A DNA stretch of 64,000 nucleotides from Gilliamella sp. Choc4-2 (GCF_001690355.1 NZ_LZHG01000008.1:42154-106153); one strand, 5' to 3'. Shown: positions 18,168 through 29,823, counted from the stretch's first letter. Translations and numbers: made by a program. Notes: generated from the letters alone by a model not told the origin.

Positions 18168-19817
18168 CTAACGCCATTTTTTATATTGATTAATCAAATT
18201 ATTAGTTGAAACATCATGTGAGTTTACAGGTTCATCATCTGCTAATTCGGGTAAAATACGCCCAGCCAGTTGTTTGCCAAGTTCAACACCCCATTGATCA
18301 AAACTAAATATATTAAGAATAACTCCTTGAGTAAAAATTTTATGCTCATACATCGCAACTAAGGCACCAAGGGCATAAGGAGTAATTTTTTTCACTAATA
18401 TTGAATTAGTTGGTCTATTACCTTCAAATACTTTAAATGGTACAACAGACTTCACTTCATCAAGATTTTTTCCTGCAGCTATGAACTCTTGCTCAACCTG
18501 TTCTTTTGTTTTACCAAAAGCTAAAGCTTCAGTTTGAGCAAAAAAGTTAGATAATAATTTTGGGTGATGATCTCCAACTGGATTATGGCTTATTGCTGGT
18601 GCAATAAAATCACAAGGAATGAGTTTAGTACCTTGGTGAATTAATTGATAAAATGCATGTTGACCATTGGTTCCTGGTTCGCCCCAAATAATTGGGCCTG
18701 TTGTGTAAGGTATTTTATTACCGTTGCGATCGATACTTTTACCATTTGACTCCATATTTCCCTGTTGGAAATAAGCTGCAAAACGGTGCATATACTGATC
18801 ATATGGTAAAATAGCTTCGGTTTCGGCACCACAAAAATTGTTGTACCAAATACCAATTAATGCCAGTAACGTTGGGATATTTTTATCAATTGGTGCGCTT
18901 TGGAAGTGCTTATCCATCGCATGACCACCGGCTAAAAATTGTTTGAAGTTATCAAAACCAATTGATAAAACAATCGATAAGCCAATTGCCGACCAAGATG
19001 AATAACGTCCACCAACCCAATCCCAAAATTCAAACATATTAGCTGTATCAATACCAAATTTTTCAACTTCTTTAGCATTAGTTGAAAGAGCAACAAAGTG
19101 CAAAGCAACTGCTTTATCATCTTTAGCAGCATCAAGTAACCATGCTCGTGCTGTTTGTGCATTTGTCATAGTTTCTTGAGTGGTGAAAGTTTTGGATGCA
19201 ACCAAAAATAAAGTGGTTTCAGGATTTAAGCCTTTTAACGCTTCAACGATATGTGTGCCATCTACATTTGATACAAAATGCATGTTCAAGTGGTTTTTGT
19301 AAGGTCGTAGCGCTTCGGTAATCATTACTGGCCCTAGATCTGAACCACCAATACCAATATTGACCACATCAGTAATGGCTTTACCAGTGTATCCTTTCCA
19401 TTCACCATTAATGATTTTTTTACTGAATGATTCCATCTTAGCTAAGACAGCGTTAACATCATCCATCACATTCTTACCATCAACATAAATTGGTGTATTT
19501 GATACATTACGTAAAGCAACATGCAAAACAGCACGATCTTCAGTACGATTAATTTTCTCACCACTATACATGGCTGTAATTGCATCACTTAGATCACATT
19601 CATCAGCAAGTTTATAAAGTATTTCTAACGTTTCTTGCGTGATACGATTTTTGGAAAGATCAACCAAAAATTCATCCTCAAAAAGGATACTGAGTTTCTC
19701 AATTCGTTTTGGCTCTTCTTCTAAAATTTGAGCAATGGTTTTATTATGATGCTTTTGGTAACTTACTTGAAGGGATTTCCAAGATGAAGTGTTAATTGGA
19801 TCGATGGATTTTAACAT
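18168..19817 (-). CDS. pgi: Glucose-6-phosphate isomerase
   Basis: Interconverts glucose-6-phosphate and fructose-6-phosphate in glycolysis and gluconeogenesis. It has 549 residues, as in E. coli. The signature regions [35 protein letters not shown], the glutamate in [26 protein letters not shown] and the lysine in [14 protein letters not shown] are all present. The ATG at 19817 has AAGGAATTAG upstream. It is convergent with crr and shares its terminator. Confidence 0.97.
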   Translation of the reverse strand: MLKSIDPINTSSWKSLQVSYQKHHNKTIAQILEEEPKRIEKLSILFEDEFLVDLSKNRITQETLEILYKLADECDLSDAITAMYSGEKINRTEDRAVLHVALRNVSNTPIYVDGKNVMDDVNAVLAKMESFSKKIINGEWKGYTGKAITDVVNIGIGGSDLGPVMITEALRPYKNHLNMHFVSNVDGTHIVEALKGLNPETTLFLVASKTFTTQETMTNAQTARAWLLDAAKDDKAVALHFVALSTNAKEVEKFGIDTANMFEFWDWVGGRYSSWSAIGLSIVLSIGFDNFKQFLAGGHAMDKHFQSAPIDKNIPTLLALIGIWYNNFCGAETEAILPYDQYMHRFAAYFQQGNMESNGKSIDRNGNKIPYTTGPIIWGEPGTNGQHAFYQLIHQGTKLIPCDFIAPAISHNPVGDHHPKLLSNFFAQTEALAFGKTKEQVEQEFIAAGKNLDEVKSVVPFKVFEGNRPTNSILVKKITPYALGALVAMYEHKIFTQGVILNIFSFDQWGVELGKQLAGRILPELADDEPVNSHDVSTNNLINQYKKWR

Positions 19818-20187
19818 AACTAATTCCTTAAATAATAACGCACTGTATCCATAATATAACTATGCCTAAAAGGATGCAAGATAAGGATCTTTTATCTGTT
19901 CTTACTGAAATGATAGGGTTAATAGCTTAACTAGCCTACTAAGCAACAAACTTTTAATTTATTTTTTAGCCGTTCCTATGTCAAATTGTCTTATGGTTTG
20001 GCTTGTAGATATTTAGTACGAAGAAAGGGGGAAACTCTTGTACTAAGTTTAACTAATGTTCTTCATGCAGATTGAATACAAAAAAATCCCTAACATTGCC
20101 GGCAGTATTAAATTGCCATATAAAATATAATGCATTTTGCACTGCATCACTGACACCTTACAATAATAGTAAAAGAACTATCGCATA
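19818..20187. other. Gene-poor stretch with a short coding-like remnant
   Basis: No intact gene. On the minus strand between about 20044 and 20150 a frame reads GVSDAVQNALYFIWQFNTAG then NVRDFFVFNLHEEH before a stop, which looks like real protein composition rather than random AT-rich sequence. It may be part of the decayed gene at 20188-20645 or of another lost gene. Confidence 0.3.
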
Positions 20188-20645
20188 CTAAGAATAATGT
20201 TTCGTTTGATAATCCAACACCTCATCGACTAATTTAATATTTGAGGGAGAATTTGACACAAACAGCCATTTACAATCAAATTTGCCTTGATACACAACTT
20301 GCTAGTTATATTATTAAATAACGTAAAGAATTCATTTGGTAAGTTTTCTTTATTATAAGAAACTATTCTCGATCAAAGATTTCTTTAGATATCAATTTGT
20401 GTCGAATCTTTTTATTTAACTGAAATAAATCATTTTTTGAATTTGGTAATAGCCATGAATCAAACTCAAGCTGATTTTGTAATAAAAAAGCATACTCCGT
20501 AGTTAAGGCTATTTTAAGTTCATTTATAACTTTGTGGTTATCATGACCATAAACAATTAATATTATGATATAAAAAATTTTTCAAGTATTGAGTATAGCT
20601 GCTGACATTTTTCTGATTAACTAACACAATATTAAATCGATTCAT
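20188..20645 (-). pseudogene. Frameshifted remnant of an unidentified protein of about 150 residues
   Basis: Reading leftwards from ATG at 20645: MNRFNIVLVNQKNVSSYTQY continues to a double stop. A neighbouring frame carries VYGHDNHKVINELKIALTTE on to KEIFDRE. A third frame gives IVSYNKENLPNEFFTLFNNI. A further change gives QVVYQGKFDCKWLFVSNSPS through KLVDEVLDYQTKHYS and a TAG at 20188. Each piece starts where the last fails and all have protein-like composition, so this is one gene with at least three frame disruptions. I do not recognise the family. Confidence 0.55.
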
Positions 20646-21033
20646 CTTAATCTTTATTATAATAAAAATGTTTTCTTAAAGCTGATTCTTATAATAATGT
20701 TTTAGGAAATTCAACAAAACCATATTTAATTAATGAGCTTTCGTGCGTTGATTATTGCAGATCTTGGCCATTGTGTTTGTTTAACTTATTCTTTATATTC
20801 TAATAAGCAATGCATAAAATTAATTACAATATTTTAGGATTAAATTTATACATTGTATGGTTTTATATTAAATGATATTTATAATAGGGCTTATTTTTTC
20901 TTTAATCTCAAATGTTTCTTATTTTGGAAATATCTTATTAATATCTTGAAAGTTTTTGTTATTTACTTTTTCAATTGAAAAATTATTCACCATCATGCAC
21001 AATTAAAGCAAATAATTATCATAATGATTTATT
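20646..21033. other. AT-rich spacer without recognisable genes
   Basis: Between the pseudogene start and the metA stop I see no intact gene or RNA on either strand. A metA terminator may lie near its stop codon, but no strong hairpin is visible. Confidence 0.4.
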
Positions 21034-21966
21034 TTAATCATCGATTGTTAAATTACGGGTAGTCAAATCAAATGGTGTTAATTGATAAACATAGTAATTG
21101 AGCCAATTACTAAATAATAAATAAGCGTGACTACGCCATGACGCTTTAGGCGACAAACTAGGATTATTATTCGGGAAATAATTTTCAGGGATATCTGGTT
21201 GAATACCTGCTTTGAAATCACGAAAATATTCCTTTGCTAAAGTGAAAGAATCGTATTCAGGATGACCTGTCACAAATGCCATGCGCTTATTAGCCGTTGC
21301 CATTAGATAAGGACCAGTGACATCTGATTCAGCTAAAATTGTCAAATCAGTATAACTTTTGATTTTATCTATTGGGAAATCAGCATAACGAGAATGAGGT
21401 GCTAAAAATAAATCATCAAAGCCACGAGTTAATATAGCATTGGGTTGTGCTAATTGATGCTGATAAACGCCAGATAATTTATTTGAGCGCGTGAATTTTG
21501 GTAAATCATATAATATATTCAATGCCGCTTGCACCGCCCAACAAATAAACATGGTTGAAGTTACATGTTCTTTCGCCCATTTGATAATTTCGGTTAATTT
21601 AGACCAATAAACCACATCTGAAAATGCGACTTTACCCAATGGAGCGCCTGTAATGATTAAACCATCAAAATTTTGTTCGCAAATATCTTCAAAATCACAA
21701 TAAAAGCTATTTAAATGCTCGACAGGAGTATTTTTAGATTCGCGTTGGTCTATTCGTAATAACTGAATATTGATTTGTAAAGGAGAGTTAGAAAGCAACC
21801 GTAAAAATTGGTTTTCTGTTTCTATTTTTTTAGGCATTAAATTCAAAAAAAGAAGCTTAAGTGGACGAATTTCTTGCATATTTGCACGAGATGAAGTCAT
21901 AATAAAAACATTTTCTTTACGAAGCACATCAACAGCAGGCAATGAATCAGGAATACAGATAGGCAT
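21034..21966 (-). CDS. metA: Homoserine O-succinyltransferase
   Basis: Activates homoserine with succinyl-CoA, the first committed step of methionine synthesis. It has 310 residues. The catalytic cysteine is Cys142 in [11 protein letters not shown], and the catalytic His/Glu pair is in TGHPEYDS. Gly111 in GAPLGKV is the residue associated with succinyl-CoA rather than acetyl-CoA use in this family. The ATG at 21966 has TAGGAG upstream. A MetJ-type operator lies 41 bp further upstream, so repression by SAM-loaded MetJ is likely. Confidence 0.95.
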   Translation of the reverse strand: MPICIPDSLPAVDVLRKENVFIMTSSRANMQEIRPLKLLFLNLMPKKIETENQFLRLLSNSPLQINIQLLRIDQRESKNTPVEHLNSFYCDFEDICEQNFDGLIITGAPLGKVAFSDVVYWSKLTEIIKWAKEHVTSTMFICWAVQAALNILYDLPKFTRSNKLSGVYQHQLAQPNAILTRGFDDLFLAPHSRYADFPIDKIKSYTDLTILAESDVTGPYLMATANKRMAFVTGHPEYDSFTLAKEYFRDFKAGIQPDIPENYFPNNNPSLSPKASWRSHAYLLFSNWLNYYVYQLTPFDLTTRNLTIDD

Positions 21967-22006
21967 AAAAACTCCTAATAATCAATAAGCTTTAAAAAAA
22001 ACAAAT

Positions 22007-22030
22007 AGACGTCTAGAAATCCATATAGCT
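22007..22030 (-). promoter_or_regulatory. MetJ operator (met boxes) upstream of metA
   Basis: AGACGTCT at 22007-22014 is a perfect 8-bp met box. It is followed without gap by AGAAATCC (5 of 8) and ATATAGCT (4 of 8). MetJ binds tandem 8-bp boxes with one strong member, and metA is a standard target. Confidence 0.65.
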
Positions 22031-22145
22031 AAATATAGAGAGTTCTAGATTATTTGTCGAGTTTTTTATTCAATAATTATACAAAATAGTTCAAGATGGC
22101 ATCATGAGAATGATCAATTAGACTTAGAAAAAGCTATCAAAAATA

Positions 22146-22958
22146 TTAAAAGAACCTAGTATCAGTACGCCAAGTATCAGCAGTAAGAGCTTCACCAAAA
22201 TAGCTATTGATTAGTTTTTGAGTAATCTCGCTTAATGGCGAAGCCAACACTTCTGCTGTATTACCATATTCAACAAGCTCACCTTTATGCATAACCAAAA
22301 TCTCGTCACTAATATGTTTCATCATACCAATATCTTGCGTCACATAAACATAAGAAATGTTTTGCTGAGCTTGCAATTTCAACATCAAATTCACAATTTG
22401 AGATCGCATCGAAATATCTAATGCAGCTAATGCCTCATCAAGAATAATAACTTTAGGCTTTAAAATTAATGCTCTAGCCAATGCCACACGTTGTTTTTGT
22501 CCTGAAGCCATAACAGAAGGATAATAAAAAGCATGTTCTGGCAATAAACCAACTTGTTTTAAAACATCACTAATCAATTTTTCACGTTCAAATGCATTAT
22601 AACGTGTATTATGCTTTAATGGGATTTCAAGTAATTGACCGATACGAAGCCTTGGATCAAATGAACTTTCAACATGTTGAAAAATCATTCGAATAAGCTG
22701 ACAGCGATGGCTATAATCGCCATATTCTACTTTAGATCCATCAATCCAAATATCGCCACTATCTGGTTTCACCATGCCAACTAACATTTTTGCTAATGTG
22801 GATTTTCCTGAACCATTTTGACCAATAATCGCTAATGTTTTACCTTCATTAAGTGAAAAGGATAAAGATTTAACCGCATCAATACGTAAATGCCCAAAGA
22901 ATCCTTTAGGAACACTAAATTGTTTAGATAAATTACGTACTTTTAGAATGGGGTTCAT
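22146..22958 (-). CDS. sapF: Peptide ABC transporter ATP-binding protein SapF
   Basis: One of two ATPases of the Sap transporter (antimicrobial-peptide resistance, K+ uptake or putrescine export, depending on species). It has 270 residues, with Walker A GQNGSGKST, the degenerate signature ASGQKQRVALARAL, Walker B KVIILDEAL and a D-loop AALD. It follows sapD by 15 bp. The ABC signature reads ASGQ rather than LSGGQ, as is usual in SapF. Last gene of sapBCDF. Confidence 0.93.
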   Translation of the reverse strand: MNPILKVRNLSKQFSVPKGFFGHLRIDAVKSLSFSLNEGKTLAIIGQNGSGKSTLAKMLVGMVKPDSGDIWIDGSKVEYGDYSHRCQLIRMIFQHVESSFDPRLRIGQLLEIPLKHNTRYNAFEREKLISDVLKQVGLLPEHAFYYPSVMASGQKQRVALARALILKPKVIILDEALAALDISMRSQIVNLMLKLQAQQNISYVYVTQDIGMMKHISDEILVMHKGELVEYGNTAEVLASPLSEITQKLINSYFGEALTADTWRTDTRFF

Positions 22959-22973
22959 GGTGTATTCCTATTG

Positions 22974-23972
22974 TTATCTGTATTGCTCATCAGTATTTAA
23001 AGGAAAATGGCAGGCAACAGAGTGGCCTTTTATCTGATTCAGTTCAGGCGCTAAAATACATTTTTTTTGCGCATATGGACAGCGAGGGCCTAATCGACAA
23101 CCAATCGGCAAATGTTCTAGTGAAGGGATCACGCCTGTCAAAGTATTTAATGGGCTCTTATGCGGCATGGCTTTACCAAAGTCGGGAATAGCATAAATTA
23201 ATGCTTGTGTATAAGGATGATATGGTGACTTAATTAAATCTTCACTATCAGCAATTTCAACTGTTTGCCCACAATAAAGCACATTAATACGATCTGTCCA
23301 TCTTGTTACCATCTGTAAATCATGACTAATGAGTAAAATAGTTGTACCCATATTTTGGTTCATGCTAGCTAGCAGTCTAAAAATTTGTGCTTCTGTTGTT
23401 GCTTCCATAGCGTTAGTTGGCTCATCAGCAATAAGAAGTTTAGGTTGATTTGCCAATGCAATTGCTATCATTACTTTTTGACATTCTCCTTCTGTCAATT
23501 CAAATGGATAGGACTTTAAAATTTCCTTATGTTCTTTAATTCCAACTCGATGCAGTAACTCTATAGCACGATATTTACGCCAAAAAAATCTTTGCCACCA
23601 ATGACCTTTAAATGCTCTTCTTGGAATAGCTTCAATTAACTGTTGCCCAATTCTCATAGAAGGGTCTAAACATGATTGTGGTTCTTGGAAAATCATTGAT
23701 ATATTATCACTAATAACTTTACGACGCTGTTTAGGTGTCAATTTTAGAAAATCAATATTATTAAAATGGAAACGATCTGCTGAAATTTTCCAGTTATTAT
23801 TAGTTGCTCCCAAAATCGCTTTAGCGATTAAACTTTTTCCAGAACCAGACTCCCCGACCAAACCACGAATTTCACCTTCTGATAATTTAAGATTAACTCG
23901 ATCAATTGCGCGTAAAAGACCATCAGGAGTAATAAACTCAATAGTTAAATTTCGAATATCTAGCAATGCCAT
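22974..23972 (-). CDS. sapD: Peptide ABC transporter ATP-binding protein SapD
   Basis: The second Sap ATPase, 332 residues. It has Walker [10 protein letters not shown], the Q-loop [12 protein letters not shown], the family's atypical signature [16 protein letters not shown], Walker [14 protein letters not shown] and a C-terminal oligopeptide-transporter extension with a cysteine cluster ([14 protein letters not shown], then SVACHF). Such C-terminal cysteines are usual in Opp/Dpp/Sap ATPases. It starts 2 bp after sapC ends. Confidence 0.93.
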   Translation of the reverse strand: MALLDIRNLTIEFITPDGLLRAIDRVNLKLSEGEIRGLVGESGSGKSLIAKAILGATNNNWKISADRFHFNNIDFLKLTPKQRRKVISDNISMIFQEPQSCLDPSMRIGQQLIEAIPRRAFKGHWWQRFFWRKYRAIELLHRVGIKEHKEILKSYPFELTEGECQKVMIAIALANQPKLLIADEPTNAMEATTEAQIFRLLASMNQNMGTTILLISHDLQMVTRWTDRINVLYCGQTVEIADSEDLIKSPYHPYTQALIYAIPDFGKAMPHKSPLNTLTGVIPSLEHLPIGCRLGPRCPYAQKKCILAPELNQIKGHSVACHFPLNTDEQYR

Positions 23973-23974
23973 AA

Positions 23975-24835
23975 TTAATATCCTTCTTGTCGACCATTTA
24001 ATCCAAAATTCAATAGGTGAACGAATATAATGGTAGCTGAAATAGCGATTCCAGGAGATAAAAAGGCCAAATAATTAGTATCAATGATATCTTTCATTCT
24101 AAACATCATCATACCTAAATCAGGTCGAGAGACATCATTAGCAAAACCTAAAAAAGTGATTGTGGTAATTGCTAAAATAATGGAGCTAAATAATGAGATA
24201 ATTTCAGTCAAATAAATAGGTAAAATATTATATAAAATATAATGATTTAATATAGAAAATGGCGATAAACCATCCAATCGATAAGCAGTAATATAGGTTT
24301 TATTCCATTCTCGACTCACTTTCTGGTGAATATTATAAATAAAACGTGGTGTATAAGATAATCCAATGACAAGCAACATATTAGTTATATTATCTTCTAA
24401 TAATAGGCTAATCGTAATAACACCGAGTAAAGGAGGAACAACCATAAAAAACCGAAAACTTAAAAGAATAAAAGCTCGCAAAAAAGGAATAAAAAACATT
24501 AAATAATTAATTAGTCCACCAATTACTATTACATAAAATACAGTTTTAAGTGTCATTGATATGGTAGATCGATAGCCAATTAACAAATAATCAAAAATAT
24601 CTTGTCCTTGAGCATTGGTACCCAATATATGATTAATATCACCCTTAGCCCACCAAGCCGGTGGTAAAGAAGCTGCAAAAATAGGCTCAAGGTGTGCATG
24701 GAAAAACCATTTTGTCGATAAAGCAACAAATGTTATTGCGACAATACCATAAAATCCAACGAGGGAATAAATGTTGCCATGTAGTTTATTAAAGCTAAAT
24801 GTTAACCAATTGAATAACTTATTTATCTTATACAT
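23975..24835 (-). CDS. sapC: Peptide ABC transporter permease SapC
   Basis: An inner-membrane permease of the DppC/OppC type, 286 residues, with an N-terminal span, a long periplasmic loop holding [20 protein letters not shown] (typical of DppC-like proteins) and further spans with a degenerate EAA loop. It overlaps the end of sapB by 8 bp, so the genes are probably translated together. Confidence 0.9.
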   Translation of the reverse strand: MYKINKLFNWLTFSFNKLHGNIYSLVGFYGIVAITFVALSTKWFFHAHLEPIFAASLPPAWWAKGDINHILGTNAQGQDIFDYLLIGYRSTISMTLKTVFYVIVIGGLINYLMFFIPFLRAFILLSFRFFMVVPPLLGVITISLLLEDNITNMLLVIGLSYTPRFIYNIHQKVSREWNKTYITAYRLDGLSPFSILNHYILYNILPIYLTEIISLFSSIILAITTITFLGFANDVSRPDLGMMMFRMKDIIDTNYLAFLSPGIAISATIIFVHLLNFGLNGRQEGY

Positions 24836-25763
24836 GATTTTCCTTATGGCGTAATGGATAAATCATCACAGCTGTAATTTCACCTAATAAAGTTAATAAA
24901 CTTATTACTGTTCCACATGCCAGAATGGCAATTGAAATAATAAAATAATTATGGTGATAATAAGCACTCATTATCCATTGCCCTAAACCTACTCGGTTAA
25001 ATAAAATCTCTACTACCATGGTTGAAAACAAGAGTGTTGTTGTATTATAAGTTAGTTGTGGAATCGTAGCTGGAATAGTATTAGGCAATAGGTGACGTCG
25101 TAAAATTCTAAATGGCGATCTTTCTCGAATTATTGCCATTTTTATAAAATTTTGCTGCGAAGTATTCTGCACATTTTGACTAACCAGTTGAATAGTCATA
25201 ATACTTGGTTGAATAGACAAAATAAATATTGGTAATAATAGATAATGCAACTGCGCTAACAATACAGCTATTTTATCTACTCTTGATGAGAGTAAAATTT
25301 TCAACAATGATGAACCTGATACAGAAACTAATGATGATACATTAAAATTGATTAATACTGACCAAGTTGGTGATAATAAAAACATTACCATAACAACAAG
25401 TAATACTATGGGGCATGAGTAAAGCAAAAGGCATATTAATCTAATAACATTATTTAACCAATTAATTCTACTTAACCCTAAAAAAATTCCCAAAGGTAGC
25501 CCAACAATTAGTGTAACCATTAAAGCTAAAATACAAAGCTCAAATGTGGCAGCTAAAGTATGAAAAAAAGGGACTGTTTCACCAGATAATAAAGTAAATT
25601 GTCCCTGAAATAGTTGTTTAAAAAAGTTTCTATAAGCTTCAACAAAACTTAAATCATTAAATAATGAATGGGGAGAAAAATAAACAAGACAAAAACTAAT
25701 CTGAGCTAGCACGCAGATAATAAATAAAAAAGCTACTATTTTTTTGAAAATATAGATAATCAT
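24828..25763 (-). CDS. sapB: Peptide ABC transporter permease SapB
   Basis: Partner permease of SapC (DppB/OppB type), 311 residues and about six hydrophobic spans. The segment RRHLLPNTIPATIPQLTYNT with the following TTLLFSTMVVEILFNRVGLG is the conserved permease core. It is the first gene of the sap block: rne, not sapA, lies directly upstream, 79 bp away, so no dedicated binding protein is encoded here. Confidence 0.9.
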   Translation of the reverse strand: MIIYIFKKIVAFLFIICVLAQISFCLVYFSPHSLFNDLSFVEAYRNFFKQLFQGQFTLLSGETVPFFHTLAATFELCILALMVTLIVGLPLGIFLGLSRINWLNNVIRLICLLLYSCPIVLLVVMVMFLLSPTWSVLINFNVSSLVSVSGSSLLKILLSSRVDKIAVLLAQLHYLLLPIFILSIQPSIMTIQLVSQNVQNTSQQNFIKMAIIRERSPFRILRRHLLPNTIPATIPQLTYNTTTLLFSTMVVEILFNRVGLGQWIMSAYYHHNYFIISIAILACGTVISLLTLLGEITAVMIYPLRHKENHV

Positions 25764-25800
25764 TGTTTATTTTTATCGTTGTCATCAACTCAAATATAAA

Positions 25801-25826
25801 CAGTAGTGACCTAATAGCCACTACTG
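25801..25826 (-). terminator. Hairpin downstream of rne
   Basis: CAGTAGTGAC / GCCACTACTG (9 of 10 paired, loop CTAATA) between the rne stop and sapB. The T-rich tail on the minus strand (TTTATATTT) is weak, so it may allow read-through into sapB or act mainly as 3'-end protection. Confidence 0.5.
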
Positions 25827-25842
25827 CAGTTCTATATCAATT

Positions 25843-28536
25843 TTATTCTGAAGGGTATGACGGCTTACTTGCCTTTGCATAGGCATGATTCTCTGCATTT
25901 AAGCCACCTGCATTCCCTTTACCTTCAAATTGATAATTCGACTCTTCGCGTAACTTTATACCAATCTTCTCGGTAACTGATTGTGGTGCTGGTGCCTTTT
26001 TCATAACAGAAGAAGAGTAACCTACTGGTTGCTCGACCTTTGTTGCTATATCACTATTGTTTTCATTGAGAATATTATCACTCATCGTAAATACGGTATT
26101 AGTAGATGAATGCTCATGTAAAACTTCATCAATAACCGATGTTTGTTTTGTTATATCCGCATTATAGGTTATCACTTCATCTTTAATAATAACTGGCAAT
26201 AAAAGCGAAGGAATAATAGGTACAACGTCATTTGGCATATCATGATTAACATGACTGTAGTCAATGGCTACTCTTCCTAAAGCCAATTCTAATGATGCCG
26301 CCGCAAATGATAACGGCATTGGCGATTGTTTAAGAGCTGTATTTCGTACACGCCGTTTGCTGCGCGGACCATTCATTCTTAAATGTCTAGAAGTTCGTCG
26401 TTGGCGTTTTGGTTGTGACTCTGGAATAACATCACATTCAGTTTGCTCAGAAACAATAACTGGCAATAACAATGACGGAATAATAACCCGCTGTTTGTCA
26501 TTTTTTGTCATGGCTGCTTCGAGATTTTTAACACGTATACTTTTTGTTAAAGTACGTTGTTGACGTCTTGGTTTGACCTCTCGTTGCTTCGATTGTGTCA
26601 TTTCAATAACGGATTTTTCCGCTTTAACATTATTTACGCCAATTGATGAAGTAGCGCTATTATTTTGTTTAGCTCGACGACTATTATTTCGAGTTGGCTC
26701 TTTTATATCATCAGTTATCACATTATGACTGTTAGTCGCCGCAGCATTGCTATTTCTATTATTACGTTGTCGTCGATTATTTGAACGTTGATTATCGCGT
26801 CTTTTACTTGGCAATGGTTTAATTTCTGGCTCAGGCTCATATTTTTCGGATACAAACAGTTTACGAATCTTGCTAAATAACTCACCAAATAAACTTCCTG
26901 ACTTTTCGGCTTTTACCTCAATCTTTTCTTTTTGTATGGTGCAAGCTTCAACTTTTGGTCCTGACAATACCGCTTGTTCAACAACCACTTCTGCAACTTG
27001 ATCTTCTTCCTGTTCTTCAAGTTCGCGAATCAACTTTGGAAGATTATAACTTAATACGTCTGTTTCTTCACCTGCTCGTTTACGAATCACTTTATAAAGT
27101 GGTGTTTCCATTTCTTCATCGCCAGCTATCACAATTTTGACATCAGGGTGCATTCTTTCAATATTGGTAATTGCACGACGTTTTTCATTAAGTAAGTAAC
27201 TCGCTATTGGTACAGGAACGATAACATCAATCTGAACTGTATTGTCTTTCATCGCTTCTTCTTGAATTAACCGCAAGATAGAAAGCGATAATGAATTATT
27301 ATCGCGAACCGTACCTGTTCCTTGACAACGAGGACAAATATGATGCGTTGCTTCACGTAGTGAAGGACTTAAACGCTGGCGAGACATTTCAAGCAAGCCG
27401 AATCGTGAAATTCTCGTTGTTTGAATTCGTGCGCGGTCTGTTTTCATTGCTTCTTTTAAGCGATTTTCTACTTCTCGCTGATTGCGAATTGGCGTCATAT
27501 CAATAAAATCGATAACAATTAAACCACCTAAGTCGCGTAAGCGTAATTGCCGAGCAATTTCTTCTGCAGCTTCGAGATTAGTGTTAAAGGCAGTTTCCTC
27601 TATATCACTACCACGGATAGATTTTGCTGAATTAATATCAATCGCAGTTAATGCTTCGGTCGCATCAATAACAATTGAACCTCCTGATGGTAAACGTACT
27701 TCACGTTGGAATGCTGATTCAATTTGACCTTCGATTTGAAAATGATTAAATAACGGCACATCACCCTCATAAAGTTTAAGGCGATTGACGTATTCAACCC
27801 TTCCTAAATCAGCTAAGCGTTTTTTAGCTATTTCTAATACCTTTGGATTGTCGATTAAAATATCACCAACATCATCACGTAAATAATCACGGAAAGCTCG
27901 AGTAATAATATCACTTTCTTTATGAATCAAGCTTGGAGCTGAATGATTTTTTGCTTCATTTTGAATTGCTGTCCAATAGTTTACTAAAGCATTTAAATCC
28001 TGTTGTAGTTCTTCTTGGGTTTTACCAACCCCCGCTGTTCTAGCTATAACTCCCATGCCCTTTGGTTTTTCAATAGCATCAATAATTCGCTTTAAATCTG
28101 CACGATCTTCGCCTTCAATCCGGCGAGAAACACCGCCAGCACGAGGATCATTGGGCATCAATACTAAATAGCTACCTGCCAAACTGATATAAGTAGTTAA
28201 CGCCGCACCTTTTTTTCCTCGAATTTCTTTTTCAATTTGAATAAGTACTTCTTGGCCTTCATGTAGATGTTTGATAGTACGACGCCCTGTCATATTAGAT
28301 GGGAAGTAGTTATCAGCAATTTCTTTTAGAGGTAAAAAACCATCTCGTTCTCCGCCATAAGAAACAAAAGCAGCTTCTAAACTTGGATTAATTTTGGTAA
28401 TTTTGCCTTTATAAATATTGGCTTTCTTTTGCTCATGCCCAAGGCTTTCTATATCTAAATCGTATAAGCGTTGACCATCAACAAGCGCAACACGGAGTTC
28501 TTCTTGCTGGGTTGCGTTGATTAGCATTCTTTTCAT
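25843..28536 (-). CDS. rne: Ribonuclease E
   Basis: Endoribonuclease that starts mRNA decay and processes rRNA and tRNA, and scaffolds the degradosome on the inner membrane. It has 897 residues against 1061 in E. coli. The N-terminal half has the S1 domain, the Mg2+ aspartates in [15 protein letters not shown] and LIVIDFIDM, and the Zn-link CPRCQGTG. In the C-terminal half the membrane-targeting helix ([14 protein letters not shown]), an Arg-rich RNA-binding region, the [13 protein letters not shown]...QSPMPLSFA segment and the terminal FEGKGNAGG PNPase-binding motif remain, so the degradosome scaffold is kept but shortened. A long AT-rich leader precedes it. Confidence 0.95.
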   Translation of the reverse strand: MKRMLINATQQEELRVALVDGQRLYDLDIESLGHEQKKANIYKGKITKINPSLEAAFVSYGGERDGFLPLKEIADNYFPSNMTGRRTIKHLHEGQEVLIQIEKEIRGKKGAALTTYISLAGSYLVLMPNDPRAGGVSRRIEGEDRADLKRIIDAIEKPKGMGVIARTAGVGKTQEELQQDLNALVNYWTAIQNEAKNHSAPSLIHKESDIITRAFRDYLRDDVGDILIDNPKVLEIAKKRLADLGRVEYVNRLKLYEGDVPLFNHFQIEGQIESAFQREVRLPSGGSIVIDATEALTAIDINSAKSIRGSDIEETAFNTNLEAAEEIARQLRLRDLGGLIVIDFIDMTPIRNQREVENRLKEAMKTDRARIQTTRISRFGLLEMSRQRLSPSLREATHHICPRCQGTGTVRDNNSLSLSILRLIQEEAMKDNTVQIDVIVPVPIASYLLNEKRRAITNIERMHPDVKIVIAGDEEMETPLYKVIRKRAGEETDVLSYNLPKLIRELEEQEEDQVAEVVVEQAVLSGPKVEACTIQKEKIEVKAEKSGSLFGELFSKIRKLFVSEKYEPEPEIKPLPSKRRDNQRSNNRRQRNNRNSNAAATNSHNVITDDIKEPTRNNSRRAKQNNSATSSIGVNNVKAEKSVIEMTQSKQREVKPRRQQRTLTKSIRVKNLEAAMTKNDKQRVIIPSLLLPVIVSEQTECDVIPESQPKRQRRTSRHLRMNGPRSKRRVRNTALKQSPMPLSFAAASLELALGRVAIDYSHVNHDMPNDVVPIIPSLLLPVIIKDEVITYNADITKQTSVIDEVLHEHSSTNTVFTMSDNILNENNSDIATKVEQPVGYSSSVMKKAPAPQSVTEKIGIKLREESNYQFEGKGNAGGLNAENHAYAKASKPSYPSE

Positions 28537-29289
28537 TATTCTACACTCTTGATTAATCTTAATTAACTGTAGGTAGAATTCTATTATTAGTAGGCTGTTT
28601 ATTTTAACAATAATAACAAACGATACTAAACAAGATATTTTTAAACGGTATTCATTATTTTATTTATGTTTTTTTAGTTATTATTTTATGTGAATCCGAT
28701 ATCGTTTACACAATATCAACCCATATTCAGTTACTATGTAAAATTCGAAACATTTGTCTGTTTTTTCGAATCAATACTAAGCACCTATTTAATTGATATT
28801 ATTTCCATATTAATTTGCAAAATCTTGTAGTTAACTGATTTTCGCAAACATTCTAACTTTATATATGATTGTTAAAAATAAACATATTATCTAATTATAA
28901 CGATTCTACATACGCTATTTATTTTTTAAAAAATTGTAATGTCTAACGCCATTGCTGCATTACAAGGATAAAATTACCCGTCTTTATTATTCACGTTTCC
29001 GCTAAGGATAGCAAGAAAATTAAACTTACCATTTTATAAATAGTTAGATAATGATTTTTTATAGTATTAAAATTAATTTAGCTATATTATCAAAAACAAA
29101 TTTTATCTATTTGAAACATTAAACTAAAACATCAGATAAAGCTAAAAATATCTCTACAAACTTTTATTTGATTATTAGAATAATTAACAAAAATTATATA
29201 TCAAAACAATAGTGCATATATTAGCTAAACCAGTATAATAATTGATATATGATAATATTTTTATAAAATTAAGAGATTAAATTAGTTTT
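28537..29289. other. 753-bp intergenic region between rne and syd
   Basis: No gene seen on either strand. Since rne and syd are divergent, it must hold both promoters. The rne side may be a long 5' leader, as in enterobacteria, where the leader mediates autoregulation. One modest hairpin (TTGTAATG / CATTACAA, around 28934-28971) is visible. The rest is AT-rich without clear structure. Confidence 0.4.
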
Positions 29290-29823
29290 ATGGATTCAGT
29301 TGATAAAAATGCATTAATTGATTTCACTGCTCGTTGGCTGAGTCAGTTTGAGTATGCACCACAAAGCGAAGAACTCCATGCCATGTCTTCACCCTGTATT
29401 TTAAAGACCGATCAATTAACTGTGTTTTGGAGACCTTTCTTATTAAATCCGCCTAGAGATCTAACAGTCGTTGAAAAAATTGTTGGTATCACGTTACAAC
29501 CAAACGCACACGTTTTTTATGGAACTCAGTACGCAGGCAATATGTCAGCAAAGTTTGCTGATATCAATTTAACACTAATACAAGCTTGGAATGACGATGA
29601 TTTTTCAAATTTAGAACAACATTTAATTGCTCATTTATCTCAGCAAAAAAGATTAAAACGTTTCCCGACTATTTTTATAGCAACAACCGATGAAGATACA
29701 ACTATAATTGCATTAAACAACCTCACAAATCAAATTGTAAAAGAAGATTTAATAACAGGGCAAATTATAACTTTAGCTGATGATTTGATGTCATTTTTAG
29801 ACAAACTCATTGTACGTAACTAA
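29290..29823 (+). CDS. syd: SecY-interacting protein Syd
   Basis: A small cytoplasmic protein that binds SecY and may monitor translocon integrity. The 177-residue protein matches E. coli Syd along its length: an ALxDFTARW N-terminus, SEELHAMSSPCI, the acidic/aromatic surface segment VFYGTQYAGNMSAKF, LTLIQAWNDDDF and LIAHLSQQKRLKRFPTIFIA. It reads alone, with aspC 128 bp downstream. Confidence 0.9.
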   Translation: MDSVDKNALIDFTARWLSQFEYAPQSEELHAMSSPCILKTDQLTVFWRPFLLNPPRDLTVVEKIVGITLQPNAHVFYGTQYAGNMSAKFADINLTLIQAWNDDDFSNLEQHLIAHLSQQKRLKRFPTIFIATTDEDTTIIALNNLTNQIVKEDLITGQIITLADDLMSFLDKLIVRN

